The position numbers were made by a program, and so were the translations under genes. Of a stretch of 64,000 bases of DNA, positions 35,445-47,715 are shown piece by piece (within the stretch, counting starts at the first letter, position 1; each line of letters starts with the position of its first letter). The stretch is from the NCBI GenBank assembly GCA_031763025.1, contig JASSKH010000038.1:2769001-2833000 (forward strand), written 5' to 3'. The notes beneath the pieces were generated by a model. That model saw only the letters and a list, made by a program, of their open reading frames with translations, did no database searches and was not told the origin of the DNA. Source of the DNA: Macrocystis pyrifera. Lineage: Eukaryota; Sar; Phaeophyceae; Laminariales; Laminariaceae.

Positions 35445-35560
35445 AGAAGGGACGACACCTGTGACCACGGCTTGTTCAGAAGATCGGTGAGAGTAAAACT
35501 TCCTACGAGTTAGGCTGGAAAGTAAAAGTGATGATTCGAAAAAAAAAAAAAAAAAAAAAA
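35445..35560 (+). mobile_element. 5'-truncated SINE with poly(A) tail
   Basis: Only the last 95 or so bases of the SINE body (GGGACGACACCTGTGACCAC... to AGTAAAAGTGATGATTCG) are present, followed by about 20 A (35540-35560). Truncation at the 5' end with an A tail is the mark of target-primed retroposition. Confidence 0.8.
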
Positions 35561-35767
35561 CATACTGCGAGCTACCCCCCCTGTATACTTGGGTGTTGTA
35601 TATACCACACCGTGCATCAATAACATCAACTCTGTTCCGAAAATAAATAAATATAAACTCTTTTTCCGAACTAAAGAATGTATTCTTAATAGTGTACGGT
35701 ACTGCAGATCGTCAGGTCTATCTTGTGTGAGCATCTTGCCACCCAAACTCTATACTCGTTGTTAGTA

Positions 35768-36035
35768 TGTTGTTGATCTTACTCAGAAACACGACATATT
35801 GTAGACTGAGGAGTGTTATGTTGGAAAGGGATTCCGGCAGTAGGGTATTGGGATATCGGGGTAATGTGTGCCCACTAATGCCACTCGTCAGGTGTAACTC
35901 CATACTGCATACCATTATGAGGCTAGTCAACTCGACAGCGAGGACGTAATACAAGAGGTGTTCCGTGTTATGTCTGGAGTCAGCCACGCGTTCCCGTGCC
36001 AGCTGCGTCTATACCTTTAGATATCGATCAACACA
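35768..36035 (+). mobile_element. Short LTR-like element, copy 1
   Basis: It is about 265 bp with ends TGTTGATC and GATCAACA, and contains TACTCAGAAACACGACATAT, GGCAGTAGGGTATTGGGATAT and CAGCCACGCGTTCCCGTGCCAGCTG. It matches 39262-39540 directly. TG...CA ends suggest a solo LTR of a small (TRIM-like) element. No target duplication could be fixed. Confidence 0.6.
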
Positions 36036-36349
36036 CTAGTGAATGCCGGTGATCTTCTATTGGCAAGCGTCGCCCAGGCCAACCTAGACAGGTGGGAATC
36101 TGCTTCCAGCATTTCTATTCTTGAATGATGTGCTTCGTCAGGGAGCCAGCGTGTGTATTTTGAATAAGAGATCGAGGTCCTGGAGGAAAGGATGTGTGCG
36201 TGAGAAGGAGAGGCAGGAGATCCCGCACCAGAAGCAGCAGCGATCCCAGCAGGGCCAAGTTCGAGCCGGACCTGGTAGATTCGCTTGGCACTGGTGGCGA
36301 ATGCACTGCAGAGCAGCAGTTGCAGGGACAACAGTAGCACCGTCAGCAA
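36017..36349 (-). CDS. Hypothetical small protein with signal-peptide-like start
   Basis: A 110-codon frame begins MLTVLLLSLQLLLCSAFATS, a good match to a secretory signal (hydrophobic core, then A-F-A). It ends at a stop near 36017. The rest is Ala/Ser/Pro-rich and then basic; no domain is recognised. It overlaps the end of the short LTR-like element (36035), which weakens the case, and competes with the longer frame 36352-36891 just upstream on the same strand. It could be the downstream exon of that gene read in another frame. Confidence 0.22.
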   Translation of the reverse strand: MLTVLLLSLQLLLCSAFATSAKRIYQVRLELGPAGIAAASGAGSPASPSHAHILSSRTSISYSKYTRWLPDEAHHSRIEMLEADSHLSRLAWATLANRRSPAFTSVLIDI

Positions 36350-36351
36350 CG

Positions 36352-36891
36352 TCAGCAGTCAGAGGATTGCTGCACTTTTGTTGCGACGATGAAGCGCATG
36401 CAGTAAGCACCGTTACCGCCGCCGCCGTGACCACCACCGCCGCAACCGCTGTCTTTGCTACCGCCGCTGCCGCCGCCGTCGTCTCCACCGACGCGCAACC
36501 ATCGTTGCTGCAACATCCCGGGATAGCCAGGCATCTGCCTGAATCTGTGGGTTCGCTGCGCGCTGGCGACGTAGATGTACGTAATAAAATATGAACGAGG
36601 GAGTTTGGCCGGCGGGAGCCGGCTGGGAAGGTGGAGACTGCGGGAGCGACGCTGCAAGTGTTCTGGCAGAATCGTCTGCCTGGTCTGTTGAAGCACCACG
36701 CCCGCAGGTGGTTGATGGGGGGGACGTTGCCCTCGAGGAAGGAGACGAGAGAGAGTGAAGATGGGCTCAGGGGGAGGAGTCTGCATCATCTGTTCGGGAT
36801 CAGCGCACGGGTGCGACAGGATGCGCTGCCCATCCAGTTTATCTTCCTGGGTGAAATCGAACGTCACCTCCTCAGCATTGACCCGGCACAC
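36352..36891 (-). CDS. Hypothetical 179-codon open frame in a GC-rich island
   Basis: The frame opens MCRVNAEEVTFDFTQEDK, continues through a Pro/Gln/Arg-rich middle (LLPRGQRPPHQPPAGVV) and ends in a Gly-rich run (GGGSGGSKDSGCGGGGHG) before a stop near 36352. The base composition differs from the surrounding AT-richer DNA. I recognise no domain. It may be one exon of an intron-containing gene. The GCC-triplet run on the plus strand (36416-36490) gives competing poly-Ala frames and is probably the shadow. Confidence 0.3.
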   Translation of the reverse strand: MCRVNAEEVTFDFTQEDKLDGQRILSHPCADPEQMMQTPPPEPIFTLSRLLPRGQRPPHQPPAGVVLQQTRQTILPEHLQRRSRSLHLPSRLPPAKLPRSYFITYIYVASAQRTHRFRQMPGYPGMLQQRWLRVGGDDGGGSGGSKDSGCGGGGHGGGGNGAYCMRFIVATKVQQSSDC

Positions 36892-36899
36892 ACAAGAGA

Positions 36900-38085
36900 T
36901 GGGACGTGCATTCGAGCGATTAGGTCTTCATTGGGTGTGTTGCTCTTTTCTCGCATTCACTGCTTGCAAACTCCTCTTTGATGTAGTTAAACTTCTCAAA
37001 TGCTACTGCAAATAAACGTATACCTGTCGACGAGAATACCTGGTCCCACATTAAGCCCATGTATTCCACGACCACTATATAATGCAGTACGCATTTGATG
37101 AACATATACAACAGTGCCAAGCAAACGGTTTCCGTTTCAGCCCATACCCATAACTCTACCATGATCAAAAGTAGTACCGGTGCTACAGACGCTGGACGAG
37201 GGGGTGTTCTACTCTGCATTCTAGTCAGTATTTTACTCAAATCTGTGTAATATCTGCTGTCTCGCTTTCAGTACCATACTACTTCTGCTGCTGCTGTACT
37301 CGTAAAATAACTTACTCCGTCCACAAATATCTTGCCTCTTGGGACTTAACAAGTGGCGCGGGTCGTGCTACACAGCTACACATCAGCCCAACAACTCAAA
37401 AACGAGATACCCGCATACAAAGACGTAAATGTGTGAAATACCGCAAACAGACGTGTCGATTTAGTTGGGCACAAGGATTCAACATATACTCCTATTTCTG
37501 CTGTACTTGCGCAATGCCAAACTCAGCAATAGGGTAGGCTTATCAATATTCTTACTGTATATGATACGTAAGGACTTCAAAAGGGTGCACATGGGCGAAG
37601 GGTGTTTGTGCAGTCATTGAGCTCATATTTTTCGCACGTATCCCAACTAAAAGATATGAACATATTTACACTTTTCATTCCTAATGTATCATGCAATACT
37701 GCTGCACTGTTAGGATACAGCAGTGATACAGCAGTAGTGATATGCGAAAAAGCTACTCGACGTTCCACACTTTCTCATTTGCTCTACTTTCATCTAATAA
37801 TACCCGTATTCGCATCGATGCCCAGCCAGAGCCCTCGACCAGTTAACCATATAACAGATAGACGTCATAGTCCTGCAGTGCGTCTACAGTATAACTAGAA
37901 CTTCAGTGAGGGAAGCTATATACGTATACGTCTGTGCATCTCTTTTTATTTTATAAAATTATACAATACGTCACCTGTGAGTTCCATTTCCAACATTCCC
38001 AAATCTTAATCTCCAATGTTCGGAGATAATCTACCATTCTTAAACCGATACACAATCAATCCAAAAACAGAAATCACCACAGCAA
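36900..38085. other. No recognised gene
   Basis: AT-richer unique sequence. A 106-codon minus frame (37240-36920) is hydrophobic but shows no domain. Several TACTGCTGC-like short motifs occur. Confidence 0.3.
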
Positions 38086-38358
38086 TCAATCAACAAAGTC
38101 AAACGTGCCTGGTGCGGACATAAGTCCTCGCTGATGGCGCCTCGGTCCCTTCTCTTTCATCTTTCTCTTGGACCCGAGCTGTGGTGACCTCATGAGAGCG
38201 GACGGAGAGGCAGCCGCAGCGGAGGCAACAACAGTAGTGTTCGGGGCATTGGGGTGGTTCTTATTGAAATGTGGTTGCCTGTGGATCTGGATACATACGT
38301 TCATTGTATTTTCGAACTGTTTTTCTGGTCGATTTGGATTCCGCGAGTCAGTTTTCAA
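38086..38358 (-). CDS. Possible basic C-terminal exon, unknown gene
   Basis: A 90-codon frame ends ...SKRKMKEKGPRRHQRGLM then SAPGTFDFVD and a stop. The lysine/arginine cluster would suit a nuclear localisation signal, preceded by a short alanine/serine run. No partner exon was found and no domain is recognised, so it may be chance. Confidence 0.22.
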   Translation of the reverse strand: MKTDSRNPNRPEKQFENTMNVCIQIHRQPHFNKNHPNAPNTTVVASAAAASPSALMRSPQLGSKRKMKEKGPRRHQRGLMSAPGTFDFVD

Positions 38359-38749
38359 GTAGTTTCAAAGTGATATAAAATTCAAGTGAAGGAATATATG
38401 CTATCTCGCATTACCGTCACAATCTGTGTATCTATGGCGGGAGTAGGGGATAAGGGGAGACTCTTGTCCGGAGGAACGGGGTTCCTTGCGATCTCTGGCA
38501 TTATCTTTTCTTGGCTTGATTTTTATTTTTGATGAGCATGACAACTGTTTGTGATTTTTTCTGTGATTTGCATTAATTTCCTATAAAATAAAGGGAGAGT
38601 TTTTTTTTCAAGACTGAAGACTATGAAGCGCCTGGGGGCGTGTGCGGTCCATATTAAATGTTTTCTGACCTAAAAGGTTTGGGTAGTGCTTCGGAAATTG
38701 AGAGTTTTTTTTTTTTTGGCATTGAAAGTTTGTGCTTTTGTTCAGAGTC

Positions 38750-38835
38750 AACGCTGACTGAGTGGTCTAGCAGGTAGTGTTGCATATTTCCTTAGGGTGG
38801 GTCGGGAGTTCAAGTCTCGCCGAATTCGTAAGTTG
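38750..38835 (+). repeat. tRNA-like promoter sequence (probable SINE head)
   Basis: An A-box-like TGAGTGGTCTAGCAGG at 38758 and a B-box-like GGAGTTCAAGTCTC at 38809 are spaced as in tRNA genes. The T stem has a mismatch and no acceptor stem closes, so a working tRNA is unlikely. Confidence 0.45.
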
Positions 38836-39261
38836 TTCTTTTCGAGCGTGCGCGCTGGAGACAATACGAATAATTATGATAGTGTGCCTGTAGGCAGGTA
38901 GTGTTTGGCGAGGGGAGGCCCCCCGGAGATCACTGTTACTAAGTGAACGAGATTCCACTGAATATCTTTGGGTCAATTCCATTTTACCGGACTGAATCCG
39001 AGAAGAATGCCGTTTTACTTGGCATTGGATTTCGAGAGTTTTATGTGTTTGCAACAGAGAGGCTGGGGATTCGAGCATTTGAATAGCGATTTTAGTATTC
39101 GAGTATTGATTCAAGAATTTGATTTTGAAGTTACAGATTTTTAACTTTCTGAGTTTGATTTGAGTTGATTATAAGATTGAGATATATCAGCCCTGCGATG
39201 TCGTACATTTTCATGTACAGAGCTGGGGGGGATATTAGTATTGGTGTATGATGAGTAGGGG
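38836..39261. other. No recognised gene
   Basis: Unique-looking sequence containing a G-run and several GA(A/T)TTTGAT-like short repeats at 39050-39135. Confidence 0.3.
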
Positions 39262-39540
39262 GGATGTTGATTGTACTCAGAAACACGACATATAAGATCA
39301 ATCGTAGACCGAGGAGCTCCATGCTGAAAAGGGATTCTGGCAGTAGGGTATTGGGATATTGGGTTAATGCGTGCCCACCAATGCCACTCGTCAGGTGTGA
39401 TTGATTCTATACTTACTGCATATAAGGCGAATCAACTCGACAGCGAGGATGTAATATAAGAGGTGTTCCGTGGTATGTGTGGCGTCAGCCACGCGTTCCC
39501 GTGCCAGCTGTGTCTATGCCTTTAGAGATCAATCAACATA
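39262..39540 (+). mobile_element. Short LTR-like element, copy 2
   Basis: Direct match to 35768-36035 with ends TGTTGATTG and CAATCAACA. It has a few short insertions relative to copy 1. Confidence 0.6.
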
Positions 39541-39814
39541 TGTCAACTATTAAATAACATCACGTACTGATAGTATTGTAGAGGCGGAGATACGAATTTT
39601 TTGTATATTTCATGAGTTGAGGCACCTTTGCTCCCGGCGGCAGTAGACAAGTGTTCGGGGCATGGTGGGCTCATCAGTAAATACGTACACCTTCACACTT
39701 GGCAACATCTACGGCAGGCACTCAACCCGCAAGGAAACTAATTATACAATACTCCAAACAGTGCCCGATACCAGCAGCGAGATATTCTTCAACAGCAGCA
39801 GTACATGTGATATA

Positions 39815-41503
39815 TGACAACGAAAATCCTGGCAGTCGATCAGGTTGGGCTGAAAATGGAGTACACATATATTGACAGCCCACCGCAGTACTTTCATTGG
39901 TTGTCTAAATGAATACAGCAAAACCATCAATTTACTACTCAGATTCCATGCCTTTCCGAACACATCGGGCAGCTCGTCATTGGCATGTGCCATGTTATAC
40001 ATGCTACCGGTATCTCGTCGGGTCCATGTCCGTGGTCTTACATCGGTGGTCCAGCATTGTCTAGCGTTGGTGTGTGACTTAAATCAGGGCGACACAGCCT
40101 ACTCCCCCCCCCATGTTTATGAGGTCCCATTACAACCTGGGAAGTAGGATCTTCAGGTTGGTAGGCTGTTCAGGTGTTTTTTTTTCTGTTGGGATCAAGG
40201 TATGAGCGAAAACCCAACCCAACCCCTGACTCTAACTCCCACTCTAACCCTAACCCTGACCCCAAATCGCAGCCAAAACGGGACAAAACTGGCCATAAAC
40301 GCGGCTGCGCCGCGTTCGTATCGAATCAGGAATTTTCTCAATTGCGGACGACGACTCCAAAGTGCAGACCGTGCTACGCAATTTTCAAGCCAAAAACACT
40401 GGAAAGATCCTACCTCCCAGATTGCAAAACCTACTCATTTGTTTTGGCTCCTTTTGGAATACGGTACAGCAAGAAAAAAATCAGCATTTTCAGCTGTGGA
40501 TACGACATCAGAACAAAGAAGAATCAATCCCACGGTTGTGTTTCACCCGCTCCATACCTGTTGGCCTAGTACTGATCAGGTTGGGCTGCATCGTATATCT
40601 GTCATCAGCCCAAACCCTCCGGACACGGCAAGGGACACCTTCCTCTGTGGTGTGCAAGGTGTGCAAGCTCATCATCGTCCAGCTGAAACTATATCACCTC
40701 GTGTGACTCGTGGCTCACAAGGGCTTGCGTAGCCGATCTTCATCTGTTCCGGTTTTTCTTGTATTCTCTAATGCTTGGCTTTCAGTCCTTCAAGTGTTGT
40801 ACCTGGCACTCGAGCATAACGCTCGGTGGTATCAACACAGACAATGGTGCGACCGGAGACATCGAAGAGGGTCAAACGTGCTTCGAACTTTTCATTTGGT
40901 GTGCCTATTGTCATTGCGTTTTGTTGGTGTCCTGATGGAGATACACAACTATATGTACGACCATTGGTCTAGTATTGCAGATGTAGTCTAAGCATCGGGG
41001 CAAGAATACTAGGCACCAAACTATACGTGGTTTTCTTGAAAGTTGTTCGCCAGCCGACAACGCACAGTAGTGTTGTCAGGGGGGTCATTGTTCTGTAGGG
41101 TTACGTACGCCCAAACGGTGTAAGGCTCAACATTGTTAGTTTCCGGTACCACCTAACCAGGCAAGCAGTACACGAGAGCATGCGTGTGTTAGTACGTACA
41201 GCACCTTTGGCTTGTACCGATACCTGTCGGTTGCATTCGGTTTGAAGACAATATGTGGTCTATGGCATGCAGTCATTTATTAGTAAATATGGATATGTGT
41301 GCGATCATGAACAACGAACGAACAGACGAGCGCGAGCAACAGGCAAACGGAGCACGAGCAATGAGTATGCCTGCATGAATAGATAAGTATCTTCAAACCT
41401 TACAAAACAAACAAGCAGAACACCATTGGCAGCGTGAATATTTGACAGAATATTACACGTATCGCCATACAAGGCAGGCAACAACAAAAACATGTGGATG
41501 TAC
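39815..41503 (-). repeat. 1.7 kb dispersed repeat, inverted partner of 7268-8695
   Basis: It carries the same blocks in inverse order, plus about 330 extra bases (about 40113-40440) that contain degenerate CCCTAA repeats (CTAACCCTAACCCTGACCCC near 40241). Short plus-strand frames mirror those on the minus strand of the partner. Confidence 0.72.
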
Positions 41504-42398
41504 GAGCTGGATTGGCCGAGAGACTCACATTCATTCTTCAAGTCATAGCTATGCAACGCCGAGGGGTCGGGAGGAAAACGGCATATCAGTGTAATCAGCC
41601 AATCACAGCGCGTTTGCACGTGATCTCTGCCGTCACCTTGGACACTTTTCTCAACTACCAGCTGACGCATATAAAATCAACTGAATGTATAGGTTTTAGG
41701 CTGCAAAAAAAAAAAAAAACGTTTTTTTTTGCGGCGGAATCACAGATTACTTTCTCGAAAACACAGCAGCAGGAAGACATCAGCAGCAGACACACAGATA
41801 CACACGTGATCCCAGCTCGCATACACGAGTGCGACAGCATGACTGCCAGCCGCCCTCCCACAGCCACACACCGATGGCAGAAGACGTCAATCCCAGGCTC
41901 ACCGCGACATTTTGGACATGGAATCTGGTTTCCTTAACAAGCAATATTCTGGGCCTGGCGGCCAGCTGGGGGGGGCAGGGGTAAAGTTTTGGTGTCCCCT
42001 ACTGTTCGAGTATGTAGTGCATGCAGAGAGTACGTTGTCGAGTACGTACTGTTTGTATTACTTGACAGTAGAACGTGTGACGCAGCTGTTCAGAACGCAG
42101 AAGATGATTTTGTTAATACATAAATACCGTCTGTGAGGCCCAACTTTACCCATACCGTACGTAACAGCCTATGTATCGACTACTACTGCTGCTGTACTTG
42201 TACTGTATCGCCAAACAACACGTTACGAGAGAGCTCTACATAAACTACGTATTTCCCGTGTCAACCTTATCGGTGCTGTCGTTGCTCTTGGTGGGGAGAT
42301 GTCAAGGTTTAAAACGTAGGGGGGTGGTATCCAACAATGTGGGGGTGGTATATATAATACTACGACGTCACCTACAATCCTGATGACAAAAAGAAAAA
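41504..42398. other. No recognised gene
   Basis: Contains an A-run then ACG then a T-run (41704-41730), a potential hairpin. A 147-codon plus frame (41494-41937) shows no domain. Confidence 0.35.
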
Positions 42399-42677
42399 CG
42401 GGAATATCCACGCGGTTTTTACGAATTTTGATCTGACATTTTGACACGTGAGTTTCAGGAGTATTACAAAGGTAATTGCGCCTGCACCTTCTTGATTTTT
42501 ATTTTGCTTGCAGTCTTTTGTCGCAACACAAATATTCCCATATTTATACGTAAATATTGGCCTAGCTTGTGAAAAAAAAGAAGAGGCGCAGTCGCAATTA
42601 CATTTGAAATACTACTAAAAATCACGTGTCAAAATTTCAGATCAAAATTCGTAAAAACCGCGTGGATATTCCCGTCA
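42399..42677. mobile_element. 280 bp foldback element
   Basis: Outer arms CGGGAATATCCACGCGGTTT (42399) and its inverse at 42658-42677 extend inward through TACGAATTTTGATCTGA/CACGTG. Inner arms follow (GTATTACAAAGGTAATTGCG and the inverse of CGCAATTACATTTGAAATAC). Nearly the whole element is one imperfect hairpin. Non-coding. Confidence 0.82.
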
Positions 42678-42679
42678 AA

Positions 42680-43165
42680 CCTTGTTTTCAGCCTCTGGGC
42701 CAATCCAGCTCGTATGCACTTTTGATTTTGTTGATTTCTCCCGCCGCCAAATACCTTGTCGCGCGAGTTCATCGCTGGATCATGCTTCCACCTCGGCCGC
42801 AGCGTCTGGCGCCGCGGATCAGTTGGCGCGCCGCCTCGCGCGCTCACACGAGGCTTCAACGTCAGAAGAACAACGGTTATCTCCTTAATATTCAGCCTTC
42901 GCACTCTCTCGACGAATTTGTGCATTACCTCGCGACAACGTTTTTCTTGATGCTATCGGAAGTGGGGTGTGGTCTCTAATTTGCGGTCCGTCGGGAGCGT
43001 CGGCCGCCCTGCCGATGCCACCATCTCCTGAACCTGTGCGGGTGACCGTAAGGTCGAGATCTACAACGTGTTTCACGTGTCCAGTACATACATGCCACCC
43101 GGCAGGTTGTATTCAACACTACCAGCCATGCTGCTCGGGATGGAGCACCAACACCCACGCTTGAC
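42680..43165 (+). other. GC-rich island with short open frames
   Basis: Plus frames read ASSSLDHASTSAAASGAAD-like and a Pro-rich stretch; minus frames are Arg/Gly-rich. No domain and no convincing exon structure. It could contain an exon or a promoter. Confidence 0.25.
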
Positions 43166-46100
43166 GACGACTATACCAGAGGCCTGCGGCGAGTTAATTC
43201 ACCGATGAGATGAGTCTGCGGGGAACAGAACCGCCGGATTTGTCTGCACAGTTTGATGCCCCATAGCACTCTAGCAATCGTTCGCTATATTAGCGATATA
43301 TATTTAGTGACGATGAACTTCTGGACTGCTTTCGCTGGATGCTAACCTCACAGCAGTATCATTGTTGCTTCTATGATATGTGCAATCGGCTGCAGCTCGC
43401 CGCTGATGGCGTTGCATCCCGCATTAAACATACTTTTGGTGAAATTGAGATCCTTTTTTACGATTGAGAACACGGCGTAGACCATGAAACGGGCCAAACT
43501 TTCGGGATGTCTCCATATACGTATCGCGATTCTGCAGGTACGTGATGTTTAATAATACTATAAGCTGCAAAAAATTCAGATTTGATTAATGCTTGTCCCG
43601 CTTGTCTCACTAAAACTCCTACCTGCTTTGAGAGTCGCGTTCGAATACATCAAACTTTCAGAAATTAGAAACATAGAATAGTGTATATCAAGGTCCATAA
43701 AAAATTGCAGCTGTAAGCTGGGCTAACCACTCCGTTTCACTACGGCTAAATTGCATGAAGTCTCGCCAGCCCACTTTTGATGAAATATATAATTTAAACA
43801 TCGACTTCCAATAGGCATCCAGTAGATCAGGTAGTCGTACGATCACCTGAATCATATTATGCCCCTGAACCCTTCATGAGGTAATAGCCCAGTCACCCTG
43901 ATGTTGATAATTCAATTGAGCACTGCCGACTCGTACTCCTTACCAAAAAGTAAGTAATGATATGCAAAAACGAGAGCGAGCAACTTCTCCAACAGTATGT
44001 TTTGCACGATTTTGATATTATCATACTGGTAGCTTGTTTCTACAAGTCAGCATCATACACAATTTGAGTGCGACAACTCGCGAACTTTGATGATACCGTC
44101 GATGATCAAGAATGAATGTGGCTATATCTAGGCCAGCAGCACAGGAAAGAACTGCATATATATTCCAGGTATGTAGTATCGAAGAAACAGGGGGTACTAC
44201 AGGTAGGTACTCAGTTTTATACTACCGAGTATCAAAGCTATTAGTAGCTATATATCTCTCGGTAAACATGGTAGCAACAAACAGCAGCAGCACAAAGGCC
44301 TTCTTGTAAGCAGAGCCTTTGTTCAAATTACAGCGACCAGCACTGCTGCTGTGTACGCGCGAGTATGTATGATAATCAGCGACCAAATTATATCCAGCAG
44401 CAAAAATAGATAGATCGACGCGACTTGCACTTCACTCCCATCTACGATGCCATCCTCTTGAACAGAGCAGGCATATACCGGTATAATATTATTAGGTCGA
44501 CGTCCTGTGTCTCACGCATTTCTGTGCGGGCAGACCAATGCTGCTGGTTGTACTATTATTATTAGGTTGACCGTGGTACTCGTAGTGTTGTACACGAACA
44601 ACCAACACCAGGAGTACAAGAAAACACTCGTCGGTATTTTGTTCAGCCTACAGCAGCAGTATAGTACAATTATACACTATTCTATATATATATATGCTAT
44701 ACGGATACGTGCGTGGTACCTGGTAAGAGATTTTGGCTCTTTCTGATCACGTGTGTATCGGGGTCACTTTTTCATCATTGTCAACCCTTAGCAACTAAAA
44801 AAAACATTATTACGTACCAGGTGGCAGCACATTTTCATTACTATACGCGTCTGAATACGACGTGAAGTTTGGATATTTTCACTTTCACTCTTGTTCTCAA
44901 TTGCACAAAAGGATCTCAATTTCACCAAAAGGTTGTTATTAGCGGATGAGGTTCACGTGGGATGAGCAATGGGTGACCCAGTCAGTCACGGTTGACACTT
45001 ACTGGTCTGTTTTCAAGGGTAATGGAAACATGTGAGACAGAGTGGAAATGTGCCGCTGGTGAGTCCTCCGCATTTTTTCATTGAGGCAGGCCCTTAGATT
45101 AGACTACCTCAACTTTGAAGAAAAAACGTCGGAAACGAATTGATAGTAAGAAATGCAACGATGGAAAACCCGGAGAGCTTAATCGTATAGATAGCTCGTG
45201 TTCTACACCGAACAATTCAGCGACCATCGATTCCGCGGTGGATAGAAAATAGCTAACGGCGGGTCGCGGTGGGAGGGGTTGTGTTAAGATCAAGGTTGCG
45301 GGTCGGTACTCGTTGGTACTCGCGTGTGTTGCTTGCTTAGCGATAGAAGAAGAGCAGTTTTATTCCTTTCGTGCACGCGGAGACTGAGACCAAGCTCGTG
45401 CGTCTCTGGAAAACCCCTGTTCCATCTAAGATACGCCAAGTACTAACAATACGTTCCCAATGCCTGAACCCAGGTAATTACCGGGCTTTCAACCTCATGC
45501 GAAGCAGTATCATAACACTAGCCCACTCTGATGAGACGTTTATGCAGAATTATGGGAAATTCACGGAAACCCCGACTCCACGAAGTAGAACATGAGTCGA
45601 AGATGCGGTTCCTCAAAACCCACTCCCACACCTCTGAACACCGAACCAGTATAATAGCAGTTTCATCACTGAGTTTCTAGGTTTGCCGAATAGAATAGGT
45701 ATCAGCTCATAGATGAATTGTACATCTAGACCCGTTGCCGACGAACCAACAATACGTGAAGGCAAAACGATAGTTAACGGGCACGTGAACTTTATTAGAG
45801 CGTCAATAGACGAGAAGACGATGGTGAAGGCGACCCTAGGCCTTCTTGACTAATTATGTTTGATAGATTGGACGGATGAGGGTCATGCTGAGATATATAT
45901 GTAAGAAGGAGCAAGTAAGGCACAACTGCGCGCGTGTGTATTATGCGCTCAGAACAGGACGAGGTATGACTCCAATCAATTTCAGAAGATACGACCCCAA
46001 GTCAGATAAATCCATGTCGACCCCTTCCAATTTCCGGTATTTCCTTTCTACTAGTAGTGCAGTGTTCCTTTGAATTGAAGCGACATTGGATCAATAAATA

Positions 46101-46864
46101 AATCGACGTTTACAATCCCGTACGCAGGTAGATGCTTCCGTGATACACTAGGCTACGCTACAAGCTTGTAAGCACAACCTCTGCTTTGTAACTGTGCTAT
46201 GTGCGTACCTGCTATTCTGTTCCGAGTATTGTAGCTATGCTATGCTATAGTGGGTGGGTGACGAGCGTATTTTGGCCCACTCATTATTTCTCTTTTTACT
46301 TAGTTAAGTGTTCACCGGGATGCATATTATAGTCCCCTTTTTCCTTCTCGTTTCTCTCCCCCCTTGCACGTCCCTTTTGGCTCATGGTCGGGGTAAGTAT
46401 GTGTGTAAGCTTTGGCTTCCCATTTTATTTATCTATTTGGGATTCTTCTCATTTTCTTTTTCTTTTTCGGTTTGGTTTCTATGTTGCTTCTCTTTCTTTA
46501 TGGTGTGTTTTGGTTGCTGGCGTATGTATGTATGTTGTGTCGGCCGCACCTAGTGCGAAGGCATGGTATTGCGTGGCTATTAATGCATTACGGTGTGTTA
46601 TCTCTGTGTCGTAATCTGTGACCACAGAGCTCGTATCTTTCTAGGGTGAAGAATCGGCACGGACACTGGGCTTGCTGGATGTCGACCAGTAGAAGAACGG
46701 TTTAATGTGAAGAACACACACACACACCAGCGACTACTCTCTACGTGTACGAGTATACGTCGTAAAATATTTGCGGCTACGTATGCTGCTGATGTAGTGC
46801 GAGTTACACATATTATATCAGAAGATGCTGTGCTGTCAAGCAGCGACTAATAGATGATACTGAA
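43166..46864. other. 3.7 kb without a recognised gene
   Basis: Mostly unique sequence. It includes the partner of the 23665 repeat (45285-45425). A Lys-rich plus-strand frame (45108-45250, with TLKKKRRKRIDSKK and a stop) could be a C-terminal exon but has no support beyond composition. Confidence 0.3.
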
Positions 46865-47715
46865 TACTGCTGCAAAATAAATATACTCTCTAATACGACA
46901 TGTACGAAACAGCAAAAGAGAAAGCACATCAGCAGGGCACATCAGCAGTAGCATCGCAAAAACAATGAAATGAAACCGAAATTTCGAAAAGAAAAAAAAG
47001 TCTCCGTCCCCTCTCATGTAATACTTTTCTGCCTGATTGGAGCACACCTTGCACTGATCAAAAAAAAAAAAAAAACGACTTCAGAGCTTCTCTCGCGACT
47101 ACCTCGCCACCGATTCGGTCCGGGTAAAGCTTTTCTCATTCTATGTCAGTGAGCCCCGTCGCCCGCTTCGCGTGAAGCCCGGGCCTCACCGCGGCCGTCG
47201 TTCGCCAGCTCGACAATGTTGGTACTCAAACTGCGTACCTCTCCCTTTGAGCTTCAAAACCGGTCGAAAAAAATAAGCACCGCTTGAATGTTATGTTGCA
47301 ATCCCGAATGACCCTTATAATCTCGTATATGCTTTATCCAAAACCACAAATGGAGGCCACGCAGAGCTCATTCATGCTTCCCTCGTGTCTCGAGTCTGAC
47401 GCGACACCTAGCCACAAAAACGGCGACCGCGCTCCTTGCAACCCCCGCTGTACCCGCCACCACCCGCTGATACCAGCGACGGTGCCGCACTCGCTCGAGG
47501 TGCCGTGCTCGGAGTACACGCACGCACACGAAACAAACGAAGAAAAAAGGAACAAAAATGAAAGTGCCGAGAGAAATAGAGAAAACAAAGAACTTCTGAA
47601 AAGGTCCGGCAAGTAAGAAAAGGAGGAAATTCCCAAGTGGGAGCTCTGAGAGGCCAGGGATGTACCAACCGAGCACGCTCAGAGAGTGAGATCTAAGTGA
47701 GTGGTTCTACATACG
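46865..47715 (+). repeat. 0.85 kb dispersed repeat, best copy
   Basis: Matches 33866-34640 inverted and 50480-51050 directly, and extends at both ends. Several biased open frames on both strands are shared between copies at different lengths, so coding is not supported. Confidence 0.75.

Noticed and set aside
36121-36594. 157-codon plus frame with poly-Ala
   Set aside because: It is driven by GCC triplets; the minus frame has the more plausible composition.
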